Positions 17,094 to 25,533 of a DNA stretch of 47,488 bases are shown piece by piece. Both the position numbers and the translations under genes were made by a program. The notes under the pieces were generated by a model. It was not told the DNA's origin and searched no databases. It was given only the letters and a program-made list of their open reading frames with translations. Location: positions 253,269 through 300,756 of the forward strand of contig JAJTYI010000009.1 of NCBI GenBank assembly GCA_021463645.1, written 5' to 3'. Within the stretch, counting starts at the first letter, position 1. Each line of letters begins with the position of its first letter. Origin of the DNA: a bacterium. GTDB taxonomy: Bacteria; Patescibacteriota; Dojkabacteria; B142; OLB20.

Positions 17094-18551
17094 TTAAGCT
17101 TTACTACTCAAATAATCCTTGGATAATGAAAGCAATTTTTCTTTATCGTTTAGCATTGGATCTTCTATGACTTTTTCTAATAAGTGTTTTAATACCTCGC
17201 CCATCTTGGGACCTTTTTCGATACCAGCTTCAAACAAGTCTTCCCCTGTAATATTTAAATCGGTAATTTTTAGTGCCATGTCTTTCGAACGCACCTCTGA
17301 TATCCTGTCTTGTAGGGCTTTTATTTCAATCGGATCAAATTCTGATTTGGGATTTGCATTTGCATCTGCAATTCTAAGTTTAAACAAATCATCAATAAAC
17401 TCTTCCCCCACATTGGCAATAAATCTACGAATAGCCGAATCACTCCATCCACCAGAGGAACTTGTTTTCTGATCTGTTATTATTTCAAGTGCATTTTCTT
17501 TCCTCCACTCTGCCGATGGATAATAAAACATATGCCATCTTACAAGTGTTGATACTTTTTTAGTTTCTGAATTCGAGAATTTTAATCGCTCCATAATCGC
17601 TTTTACCATCTCAGCACCGACTATATCGTGACTGTAGAAATGTATCCCACTCTCATCTTCTGATTTAGTTCTAGCCTTACCAATATCATGTAATAAAGCA
17701 GCCAATTTAATAGAATCTTCTGCCAAATCTAAAGTCTTTAAACTATGTGTATAAACATCATCGTGATGCCATTCTGGTTGTTCAATATTTATACACTCCA
17801 GTAACTCAGGTAAAAACAATTCTAAAAGTCCACTAGTCCGAAACAATTCGATACCTACTGATGGTTTTGGTGCATACTTTAATAACTTTAACAACTCATC
17901 TCGAACTCTTTCCATTGAAACCATCTTTGAAATGTTCAAGGTTGCTTTAATTGCTTCGAAAGTGCTTTCTTCTATAGTGAAGCCAAGTATGGCAGCCAAT
18001 CTGCAAGCCCTGTATGCCCTTAAACCATCCTCACCGAATCGTTCCATAGGATCTCCAACAGCTCTAATAATTTGGGCATCTAGGTCCTTTTGGCCACCAA
18101 ATGGATCTACAATTATTTCATGATGAGTACTACCTTGATCATTTAAATTATCGAGATCTATTGCCATTGCATTTATTGTGAAATCACGCCTGGACAAATC
18201 TGTAGTAATATCACTGGCGAACTCTACTTTTGAAGGCCATCTACCACCAAAATAGTCTTCTTCACTTCTAAAAGTAGTAACTTCGACATCGTAACGTTCA
18301 CCTTTTCTGTCGCTATTGATCACCAAAATCGTCCCAAACTTGGCATTCGTAGATACTGAATGTGGAAATATCTTTGAAATTTGTTCTGGGAGTGCATTTG
18401 TTGCAATATCATAATCCTTTGGCTCAACTCCCAGTAACATATCTTTTACTGCACCACCGACTAAAAAGGCTTTATAACCATGATTCACCAAAACATCTGA
18501 TGTATTTAATACGTATTCTGGCAAATTTTTTCTTATTTCTGCGATTTCCAT
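17094..18551 (-). CDS. cca: CCA tRNA nucleotidyltransferase with HD domain
   Basis: Adds or repairs the 3' CCA of tRNAs, needed here because most tRNA genes of the window do not encode CCA. The 485-residue protein has the class II polymerase-beta motif GGAVKDMLLG (residues 32-41) and the metal ligands DYD (about 46-48), the RRDFTINAMA segment, the template-forming GLRAYRACRLAA segment, and a C-terminal HD domain (LLHDIGKA, near residue 287). The domain order matches bacterial CCA-adding or CC-adding enzymes; which subtype cannot be told. Confidence 0.94.
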   Translation of the reverse strand: MEIAEIRKNLPEYVLNTSDVLVNHGYKAFLVGGAVKDMLLGVEPKDYDIATNALPEQISKIFPHSVSTNAKFGTILVINSDRKGERYDVEVTTFRSEEDYFGGRWPSKVEFASDITTDLSRRDFTINAMAIDLDNLNDQGSTHHEIIVDPFGGQKDLDAQIIRAVGDPMERFGEDGLRAYRACRLAAILGFTIEESTFEAIKATLNISKMVSMERVRDELLKLLKYAPKPSVGIELFRTSGLLELFLPELLECINIEQPEWHHDDVYTHSLKTLDLAEDSIKLAALLHDIGKARTKSEDESGIHFYSHDIVGAEMVKAIMERLKFSNSETKKVSTLVRWHMFYYPSAEWRKENALEIITDQKTSSSGGWSDSAIRRFIANVGEEFIDDLFKLRIADANANPKSEFDPIEIKALQDRISEVRSKDMALKITDLNITGEDLFEAGIEKGPKMGEVLKHLLEKVIEDPMLNDKEKLLSLSKDYLSSKA

Positions 18552-18736
18552 ATATGTAATTTAACCATTTATCAACCAAACTAAACAAACAATTTTCCCA
18601 AATTAATCAAGTTTTGTACACAAATGTTACATATATTTCGTGAAACAATAGTTATTGTTTTGTAAAAACCGATTAACATATCACTAACCAATACCCAAGA
18701 TGCTATTAATAACAATATCTAACAGTAAATCCGGGA

Positions 18737-19345
18737 TTATTGGGGCATTTTTGTGCGGTTCTCCAGTGCCCTGAGCAAAGTGAGTTTATCTGTGTAATCC
18801 AAATCTGCTCCAGTAGGAACACCTCGGGCAATCCTTGTGATTTTTATTTCGGGAATATCATGCAACTGTTCTGTTATAAACATAGCGGTCGCCTCGCCTT
18901 CTAGACTAGGACTCGTAGCAAGAATCAACTCAATCTCTCCAGGTATAATTTTTATCCTTTTTAGCAATTTATCTATTGTCAAATCTTCTGGTCCTACTCC
19001 CTGCATTGGTGACAATAAGCCACCTAGCACATGATATTTACCTGAATATTGACCGGTTCTCTCAAAGGCGACCAAATCAAGAACATCTTCCACAACCATT
19101 ATTTGATTCTCACTTCTTTCTTCGTCAATACAAATACCACAAAGTTTGTCATCACTAAGGTTGTAACACTTGTTACAGAAAGTTACATTATTTTTAAGAT
19201 TAACCAAGGAATGGGCGAAGTCTTCTACAATTAATTTATCGATACGCAAGAATGCCAAGGCCAGTCTAGACGCAGACTTCGGACCGATACCTGGTAAATT
19301 TGAAAAATGATTAATTACCTTTTCTATATCTCTTGGGAGGTACAT
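18737..19345 (-). CDS. recR: Recombination mediator RecR
   Basis: Helps load RecA onto SSB-coated DNA with RecO/RecF. It has an N-terminal helix-hairpin-helix (LPGIGPKSASRLA), a four-Cys zinc motif CNKCYNLSDDKLCGIC and a Toprim domain (VVEDVLDLVAFE through ATSPSLEGEAT). I chose MYLPRD as the start (ATG at 19345) because it matches the family and lies just after the ybaB stop; an upstream ATG at 19357 adds four residues. GGAGG lies 6 bases before it but is also the Gly-Gly end of ybaB. Part of the dnaX-ybaB-recR operon. Confidence 0.95.
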   Translation of the reverse strand: MYLPRDIEKVINHFSNLPGIGPKSASRLALAFLRIDKLIVEDFAHSLVNLKNNVTFCNKCYNLSDDKLCGICIDEERSENQIMVVEDVLDLVAFERTGQYSGKYHVLGGLLSPMQGVGPEDLTIDKLLKRIKIIPGEIELILATSPSLEGEATAMFITEQLHDIPEIKITRIARGVPTGADLDYTDKLTLLRALENRTKMPQ

Positions 19346-19346
19346 T

Positions 19347-19652
19347 TTAGCCTCCAAGCATGCCTTTTAGTTTATCCATATCAAAATCTTTCATCATTTC
19401 TTTCTGCAAGTTTTTCTGAGCATCCTTCCAAGCCTGCTTGAGTGATTTAACAAGTTGATTTTTCTCATTTAAATCCATCAATTCGTCATGTATTTCAATG
19501 TTTTCGATTTCTTGCACCCCATTCATTGAAATAATAACCAATTCATCTTCACTCCTACCTTCAACTCTTAGCTGTTTCATCTGTTTTTGCATTGCCCTAG
19601 CCTCTTTTTGCATTGCATATAAATCTTTTGCTTTTCCAAACATATTATTCAA
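19347..19652 (-). CDS. YbaB/EbfC nucleoid-associated protein
   Basis: Small dimeric DNA-binding protein, 101 residues. The family features are the Met/Gln/Lys-rich helix (KEARAMQKQMKQLRVEG, about residues 16-32), the central VQEIENIEIHDEL strand region and the C-terminal helix ending in KLKGMLGG. It is located between dnaX and recR, the most conserved context of this family. Confidence 0.94.
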   Translation of the reverse strand: MNNMFGKAKDLYAMQKEARAMQKQMKQLRVEGRSEDELVIISMNGVQEIENIEIHDELMDLNEKNQLVKSLKQAWKDAQKNLQKEMMKDFDMDKLKGMLGG

Positions 19653-19692
19653 AATAAAAATTAATTTAATAAATTATAATATCACAAAATAC

Positions 19693-21249
19693 TTACAGAT
19701 CCTCCGGATCGCTAAAGACTTCTTCTACCATATCTACATTTGAATCACCTTTCTCAGGTTTTTCATCCTTCCTTGACGCCAAACTTTTGTTTACGACTAT
19801 CTCCATGTTTAAATTTGATCCAAAAACTTCTATCATCATACCCGACAACACATTCCGAACCCTGTTATTTTCAAGCTGTTTCTGATGAAAACCAAATGGA
19901 ACCTCAACCCTAATGTTATCACCATCAACTTCTTTTACCACAACATTCACCAAGAGAGCAGCTAAATGTGGGTTATTGTCTTTCGCCTTCGTAACAAGCT
20001 TACCCCACTGCGAGAAGATTTTATCCGAACTTAGCGATTCTGAACTCGTTGCCACCTCAATCTTTTCAATTATTTCATCATCATCTTTTGTATCCTTCTC
20101 TACCTTAGTCTCTTTAGAGATTTTTGAATTTTTTTCATTATTTTCAACCTTAACTTTTGTGGAGGAACTAGTAGAGATTTTCTCCGTAAAGAAACCGGTA
20201 TTGTTTCCCGATACCTCAACTATATCTAGAATTGCCATCTCTAAAGTCAAAGAAGGTAAGATACTCAGTCTCATTTTATCCAGAGTCTCGGATACATTCT
20301 TTATAAAGGTAAATAAGAATCTATTAGAGTACTTTGCAGTACCTCCTGATATACTTTTGGTTAACTCATTCCTCGCCTGTAACAATAGCTGCTTAACAAA
20401 TTGGTTAGTATCAACACCTTCATTAAGAGAAGTTGCAATTATTTCGAACGCTTTATTTACATCACCATGATATGTACTTTCAATTACATCATTGACCAAT
20501 TTCATATCCGCAAAACCCAAGACTGTAGTGACATCTTCAATATCGATTTTTTTGTCTTTTTCAAATCCTGTGGAGGACAAAACCTTTTCTAGGATTGTCT
20601 CAGAATCCCTGAAACTACCCCCAGAGGAAGAAATTACCATATCAATTGCTTCTTTCTCGAATTTAACGCCTTCTTTTCTTAATATATGCGTAAGCTTTTC
20701 TGTTAATTGCTGCTTAGTAGCCAATTTGAAATCAAATCTTTGAGTTCTAGAAATAATCGTTTGTGGTAATTTATGGACTTCTGTAGTTGCAAGAATAAAG
20801 ACAACATTCGGAGGTGGTTCCTCTAGTGTCTTTAGCAAGGCATTAAACGCTTCACTTGTAAGCATGTGTACCTCATCTATAATATAGACCTTGTAGGTAC
20901 CTTGTACGGGCAAAAACCCGACTTTTTCTTTCAGTTCACGTATCTCATCAATACCTCTATTTGAAGCAGCGTCAATTTCAATAAGATCCATAAAACTGGA
21001 ATTATTGATAGCAATACAGTTGTTGCATTTATTACATGGGTTGGAGTCTTTACGATTCGTGCAATTCAGGGCCTTTGCTAGAACTCTTGCAGTTGTAGTC
21101 TTCCCTGTACCGCGGGGTCCAGTGAATAAATATGCATGAGCTACACGATTATCTTTGAGGGCCTGAATAAGAACCTTCTTTATACGGTCTTGACCGTAAA
21201 TCTCAGAAAAGTCTTTTGATCTGTATTTTCTATATAGTACTTGAGGCAT
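19693..21249 (-). CDS. dnaX: DNA polymerase III subunit gamma/tau
   Basis: Clamp-loader ATPase of the replicative polymerase. The 518-residue protein has Walker A GPRGTGKTTTAR (about residues 44-55), a four-Cys zinc module ending CNKCNNC, Walker B IDEVHML, and the SRTQRF sensor. Domain III follows to about residue 360, then a charged linker rich in Lys/Glu and a small C-terminal domain. First gene of the dnaX-ybaB-recR operon. The linker codes through an A7 run on the minus strand, but no clear programmed frameshift signal follows. Confidence 0.96.
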   Translation of the reverse strand: MPQVLYRKYRSKDFSEIYGQDRIKKVLIQALKDNRVAHAYLFTGPRGTGKTTTARVLAKALNCTNRKDSNPCNKCNNCIAINNSSFMDLIEIDAASNRGIDEIRELKEKVGFLPVQGTYKVYIIDEVHMLTSEAFNALLKTLEEPPPNVVFILATTEVHKLPQTIISRTQRFDFKLATKQQLTEKLTHILRKEGVKFEKEAIDMVISSSGGSFRDSETILEKVLSSTGFEKDKKIDIEDVTTVLGFADMKLVNDVIESTYHGDVNKAFEIIATSLNEGVDTNQFVKQLLLQARNELTKSISGGTAKYSNRFLFTFIKNVSETLDKMRLSILPSLTLEMAILDIVEVSGNNTGFFTEKISTSSSTKVKVENNEKNSKISKETKVEKDTKDDDEIIEKIEVATSSESLSSDKIFSQWGKLVTKAKDNNPHLAALLVNVVVKEVDGDNIRVEVPFGFHQKQLENNRVRNVLSGMMIEVFGSNLNMEIVVNKSLASRKDEKPEKGDSNVDMVEEVFSDPEDL

Positions 21250-21297
21250 GAAAGACCCTAAAGATAATTACGATACTTTGTAAAAACGTGAATGAGA

Positions 21298-21516
21298 TTA
21301 GGCGATTTTGCCTTTTTTGGCCATGCGTCGCTTTGCAGCACGTCTTCTGCGCTTCATTTTAGCCCAGACTTTGTTTTTCTCATGTACTTCACTAGTAGGT
21401 TTGATTCTATAGCGATTTTTGAGGATTTCATTAGGAATATTCTCCCTATTGGCTTCTCTCCAGAGCATTTTTAACGCCTGTTCAACAGACATTTGATCAT
21501 GAACGATTACTGACAT
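21298..21516 (-). CDS. rpsU: Ribosomal protein bS21
   Basis: Small basic 30S protein located near the 3' end of 16S rRNA, 72 residues with MSVIVHDQMSVEQALKML and a very basic tail (RRRRAAKRRMAKKGK). It stands out because it has a strong Shine-Dalgarno sequence, TAGGAGGT, 6 bases before ATG, whereas almost all other genes here have none. A -10-like TATAAT lies at 21551-21556 (minus). It is a separate transcription unit between rseP and dnaX. The ribosome-binding site suggests special control of bS21 (see findings). Confidence 0.97.
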   Translation of the reverse strand: MSVIVHDQMSVEQALKMLWREANRENIPNEILKNRYRIKPTSEVHEKNKVWAKMKRRRRAAKRRMAKKGKIA

Positions 21517-21566
21517 TGTTATTACCTCCTAAATAAATTGTTGAGTTTTGATTATATCAGATAAAT

Positions 21567-23159
21567 TTATTTTATAATACCCGAAACTGTACCTACTATT
21601 CTTTTTGGCCATTCGAATTGAAGTATGTCTTTCAAAACTATTGCTATTGTTAATAAAATCAATAATACAAATACTACCTGACCGATTTTATTTTGCATTT
21701 CCATCGATATCTTTCTACCACGTATCTTTTCAATAAACAAGAAAAGTATATGACCTCCATCAAATAATGGTATGGGTAGTATATTCATAAATGCCAAGAT
21801 GACACTTAACATTGCAACTAGGTTTAGAATATTTATAAAACTATCTACCTTAACAAAATAGTGAGTTACATCTACTATTGCAACGATACTATTTACTTTT
21901 GAAAAAACTGGCTGAACACTCTTCTCTTGAATGGCCTCCCCAATAAAACTAGACATTGCAGTGACATTGTATGTAACGAGGTTAGTAGCATGTAATACAC
22001 CACTAAACAACTTGTTATTTGAGTAGTCTAATCGAATTGCATCCTCATAATAAGCGCTATTATTTACAGGAATCGCACCAAGTATTGGCTCGTCATCCTC
22101 AGGATTGGGTAAATTTAATTGCGTGTTTTTAAACTCTCCTTGAATATTTACATATTGAACTGTAACCTCTTCTCCCCTATATCCATTTAATAAATCACGA
22201 AGATGATCAGAATCTTTTAGGTCAATTCCATCAAATGTCAAAAGTATATCACCGGCAAATAAACCTGCTTTTTCAGCAGATGAATCCTCAGAAACACTAA
22301 TCAATAAAACTTTATCACGTACTTCACTATCGAAGTTCGTATAAAGACCATCACCTGTAAGTATCATTTCTCTTACAAAGATACCCTCAGAATTCTGAAT
22401 TTCAACATTTACTTTTTTATTGTAATTCTGGGTAAGTAGTCGCTCAAAATCACTCTCATTAAGTAACTTCTGATCTGAAACACTTATCAGTAAAGAACCC
22501 TCTAAATCTTTGTACTCCTCTTTGTAGACAGTAAAAATGACAGGGGGACTCGAGACTTCTGCCCCGATAAATTTTGGATCTCCTACTTTTGTCATATCCG
22601 TCGTGAAGTCAGTCAGGAAAAACATTACATAAAATAGTATTGATCCTAGGACGAAGTTCATAACAACGCCAGCCACCAGGATTGCGAATCGTGGAAGGAA
22701 TCCTTTGTTATCGAAATTTTTAGGATGATTCGGAATAAATTCTGAAACCATATAATTCTCAAGCTTCAAATAATCTTCATCTGAAAGCTTGGACTTTTGA
22801 GATTTAACGAATTTCATGACTTTCGAATAGTCGCTATTTGGTTTATCGAGTCCTTTCTTTGATAACAAGTCCATTACAAATTTTCTATCTTTAGAATCCG
22901 TGTCTTTAGAACTGTACCTCCTGAAACTTGAACCATCCATATCTCCCATCATCTTGACGTATCCACCGAGGGGAATTGAATTAATTCTATATGTAACACC
23001 TTTCCACTTTTTTGAAAACAGCTTTGGACCAAAGCCGAAGGCAAATTCATCTACATGTACTCCGGATTTGATTGCAACAATAAAATGACCGAATTCATGT
23101 ACAAAAACCAAAACCCCAAAGATGAGGATTGTAAGGACAAAAGTGATAAAAATATCCAT
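21567..23159 (-). CDS. rseP: RseP-family site-2 zinc metalloprotease (M50)
   Basis: Intramembrane protease that cleaves membrane-bound regulators or signal-peptide remnants. The 530-residue protein has HEFGH at residues 21-25 in the first membrane helix, the second metal motif [12 protein letters not shown] near residue 460, and about four membrane segments. Two PDZ-like regions lie between (about 185-265 and 275-345; the second contains [19 protein letters not shown]). Around residues 70-130 there is a charged insert, longer than usual between the first helix and the AGVVMNF segment. It lies 4 bases downstream of frr. Confidence 0.94.
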   Translation of the reverse strand: MDIFITFVLTILIFGVLVFVHEFGHFIVAIKSGVHVDEFAFGFGPKLFSKKWKGVTYRINSIPLGGYVKMMGDMDGSSFRRYSSKDTDSKDRKFVMDLLSKKGLDKPNSDYSKVMKFVKSQKSKLSDEDYLKLENYMVSEFIPNHPKNFDNKGFLPRFAILVAGVVMNFVLGSILFYVMFFLTDFTTDMTKVGDPKFIGAEVSSPPVIFTVYKEEYKDLEGSLLISVSDQKLLNESDFERLLTQNYNKKVNVEIQNSEGIFVREMILTGDGLYTNFDSEVRDKVLLISVSEDSSAEKAGLFAGDILLTFDGIDLKDSDHLRDLLNGYRGEEVTVQYVNIQGEFKNTQLNLPNPEDDEPILGAIPVNNSAYYEDAIRLDYSNNKLFSGVLHATNLVTYNVTAMSSFIGEAIQEKSVQPVFSKVNSIVAIVDVTHYFVKVDSFINILNLVAMLSVILAFMNILPIPLFDGGHILFLFIEKIRGRKISMEMQNKIGQVVFVLLILLTIAIVLKDILQFEWPKRIVGTVSGIIK

Positions 23160-23163
23160 GTGA

Positions 23164-23718
23164 TTAAACAGTTAGTAATTCAGATTCTTTATCTTCTGCA
23201 ATTTTTTCGAGCTTTTCATTCCATTTATCAACATTTTTTTGAAGTTGCTTTTCCTTTGTTGTGTAATCATCTTCTGTAAGAGTTTTATCTTTTTTCAAAG
23301 CATCAAGTCCAACCAAAACGTCTTTTCGGACTTGTCTAACGGTGATTCTAGCCTCCTCAACTTTTTGTTTCATAATTTTCACATACTCCAACCTTCTTTC
23401 TTCTGTAAGAGCAGGAATTGGTAACCTCAATGTATCACCATCACTTATAGGATTAATCCCGATTTCTGCTTGTTCGACAGCTTTTTTAATTTCAGGTAAT
23501 GCGTTCTTATCCCATGGTTGAATAATCAGTAATGTGGGATCAGCTACAGTGATGTTTGCAAGTTGCTTAATCTGCATCTTTTGGCCATAGACAGTAGCTT
23601 CGATATCTTCAACTAATTTAGGGTTTGCCCTACCAGCGCGGATTGATGCAAGTTCTTTTTGCAGATGATCTGCAACTTCACTGAATTTTTGTTCGGCTTG
23701 TTCGACTGTGATTCTCAT
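23164..23718 (-). CDS. frr: Ribosome recycling factor
   Basis: Splits post-termination ribosomes with EF-G. At 184 residues it is full length, with the tRNA-like L shape predicted from the helical domain I and the short domain II. Motifs: [34 protein letters not shown] and [32 protein letters not shown] (read in parts). It is in the order rpsB-tsf-frr-rseP, the common bacterial arrangement minus pyrH. Confidence 0.97.
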   Translation of the reverse strand: MRITVEQAEQKFSEVADHLQKELASIRAGRANPKLVEDIEATVYGQKMQIKQLANITVADPTLLIIQPWDKNALPEIKKAVEQAEIGINPISDGDTLRLPIPALTEERRLEYVKIMKQKVEEARITVRQVRKDVLVGLDALKKDKTLTEDDYTTKEKQLQKNVDKWNEKLEKIAEDKESELLTV

Positions 23719-23785
23719 CTAAACGCAGATAAAAATTTATGTTTTATCTTAACATGTCGGGAATAAAATTATCTAATACTAGATT

Positions 23786-24400
23786 TTATTTTATTCCGCA
23801 AGAATTAGTAGGTGCACTTATTTTGATTCTACAGAATTTCCCGATCTCAATCTTCTCTCCAATGGATGCGACAGCATCATTGACTAAATCTTTAATTTTT
23901 TTATTGTCATCTTTAACATAAACCTGTTCCATTAATACTGTTTCTTCGTAAAATTTTTGTAGTCTACCCTCAACGATTTTGTTAAGAATCTCAGCAGGTT
24001 TATTCCCAGGTATAGAAGCTTTTGCAACATTTTTCTCTTTATCTAATATATCTGCAGGTACATCATCAATCTTAATATATTCTGGTGCTGCTGCTGCAAT
24101 ATGAAGAGCGATATTAAAAGCTAATTCTCTAAATTTCTCATTTCTGGATGCAAAATCCGTCTCTGCGTTCAATTCAACTAAAACACCTAGATTACCCTCT
24201 CCGTGGATATAATGTGCAATGAAGCCATTTGAAGCAGTTTTATCTGCTCTTTTGGCTGCTTTTGCTAAGCCTTTTTCTCTTAGGTAAAGTAATGATTTTT
24301 CGAAATCACCTTTGCTATGATCCAAAGCCTCTTTGATACTATTGATTCCAGCTCCTGTTAAGCTTCTTAATTCTTTAATTTGATCTAATTGTGATGCCAT
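23786..24400 (-). CDS. tsf: Elongation factor Ts
   Basis: Nucleotide exchange factor for EF-Tu, 204 residues, the short form typical of many bacteria. The N-terminal UBA-like domain has LRSLTGAGINSIKEALDHSKGD; the core has NGFIAHYIHGEGNLGVLVELNAETDFASRNEKF (read in parts), where the TDF motif contacts EF-Tu. It follows rpsB by 24 bases. Confidence 0.97.
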   Translation of the reverse strand: MASQLDQIKELRSLTGAGINSIKEALDHSKGDFEKSLLYLREKGLAKAAKRADKTASNGFIAHYIHGEGNLGVLVELNAETDFASRNEKFRELAFNIALHIAAAAPEYIKIDDVPADILDKEKNVAKASIPGNKPAEILNKIVEGRLQKFYEETVLMEQVYVKDDNKKIKDLVNDAVASIGEKIEIGKFCRIKISAPTNSCGIK

Positions 24401-24424
24401 TTTAGTCAGTTAAAAATTAAATTA

Positions 24425-25411
24425 TTATTTGGCAGATACTTCTCTTTCTTGTGAAGCCTCAACTTGTCTCTTTGCTTCACGCTCTTTCTGAATACTTTCT
24501 AAAATTCCTTTCTGGTTAGCCGATTTTTTACCTGATGTGACTTTCATAGGTTCTACGACCTGGACTTTTGCTTTTTCACCAATTTCTACTAACTCTTCTT
24601 TTTTATCTTCCGCTTTAAGGATTTTAACCTCGTATGTGGAATAATCAACGTATTCGTGTTTTATGCCTTTTCCTCCGTTTCCTTTTTTCACTGCACTTCC
24701 TAAGAATCCTATAAGTAACTTAAGCGAACTAATCGCGTCATCATTACCAGGGATTGGATAATCTACTAAATCAGGGTCTGTGTTTGTATCTACAATAGCA
24801 ACTACAGGAATTCCAAGTCTTTTAGCTTCAGTTAAAACCTTTCTTTCGAAATTCACATCTACCACAACCATTGCCTTAGGGAATCCAGTCATGTTTTTAA
24901 TACCTTCATAAAGTCTATTCATTTTTACCCATTCTTTTTTCATATTCGAAACTTCGAATTTTGTTCTACCTTCTACACCTTCCTGAAACTCTTTTTCTAA
25001 TTCCTTGTGTTTTTTTAAACTCTGTTTAATTTGTTCAAAATTTGTTAATAAACCTCCTGGCCATCTGTTTGTAATGTAATATGCACCAGAGTTTATCGCC
25101 TGTTCTTTGATAATTTCTGCTGCTTGCCTTTTTGTTCCGACGAATAGGATATCACCTTTTGAGGCTGTTTCACTAAGAAATTTTAATGCTACATCCAACA
25201 ACTCGATAGTTTTGGAAATATCAAGAATGTGAATGTTGTTCTTCTGGGCAAAGATAAACTTTTTCATCTTTGGATTCCATCTCTTGGTTTCGTGTCCAAA
25301 TTGAACACCTGCCTTTAGAAATGAAGAAACGTCGTAATCCTCTAGGGATGGTTTGCTTTTGTCTGCAACAGGTGCAGAAGTATTTGTTGTACTTGTCATA
25401 ATAAAAAACAT
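24425..25411 (-). CDS. rpsB: Ribosomal protein uS2
   Basis: Small-subunit protein assembled last near uS1. Core motifs are AGVQFGHETKRWNPKM, GDILFVGTKRQA, NRWPGGLLTNF and VVAIVDTNTDPDLVDYPIPGNDDA. At 328 residues it is longer than the usual 230-260 because of a C-terminal extension with Lys/Glu-rich composition. Two starts are possible: ATG 25411 and ATG 25399; the second gives a conventional hydrophilic N terminus. The leader contains GGAGG and AAAGGAG, one of the few Shine-Dalgarno-like sites in the window. Confidence 0.95.
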   Translation of the reverse strand: MFFIMTSTTNTSAPVADKSKPSLEDYDVSSFLKAGVQFGHETKRWNPKMKKFIFAQKNNIHILDISKTIELLDVALKFLSETASKGDILFVGTKRQAAEIIKEQAINSGAYYITNRWPGGLLTNFEQIKQSLKKHKELEKEFQEGVEGRTKFEVSNMKKEWVKMNRLYEGIKNMTGFPKAMVVVDVNFERKVLTEAKRLGIPVVAIVDTNTDPDLVDYPIPGNDDAISSLKLLIGFLGSAVKKGNGGKGIKHEYVDYSTYEVKILKAEDKKEELVEIGEKAKVQVVEPMKVTSGKKSANQKGILESIQKEREAKRQVEASQEREVSAK

Positions 25412-25495
25412 TCTCCTTTATTCCTCCACCCATAAGATTTTGCTAATGCAAAACAAGGAGAATTACATATTAATTAGGGTGTGTGATTTTCAAAG

Positions 25496-25524
25496 ATTAT
25501 AACATATCAACCAAGTGATACCAA
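25496..25524 (-). promoter_or_regulatory. Promoter for the rpsB-tsf-frr unit
   Basis: On the minus strand TTGGTA (25524-25519), a 17-base spacer and TATAAT (25501-25496). The leader of about 80 bases holds a hairpin TTTTGC-ATTA-GCAAAA before the ribosome-binding site, which may be a uS2 feedback site. Confidence 0.7.
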
Positions 25525-25533
25525 ACTCTCTGA

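Noticed and set aside
19693-21249. Programmed frameshift in dnaX producing a short gamma subunit
   Set aside because: An A7 run occurs in the linker, but no downstream hairpin or internal Shine-Dalgarno sequence is evident and the long frame is complete.
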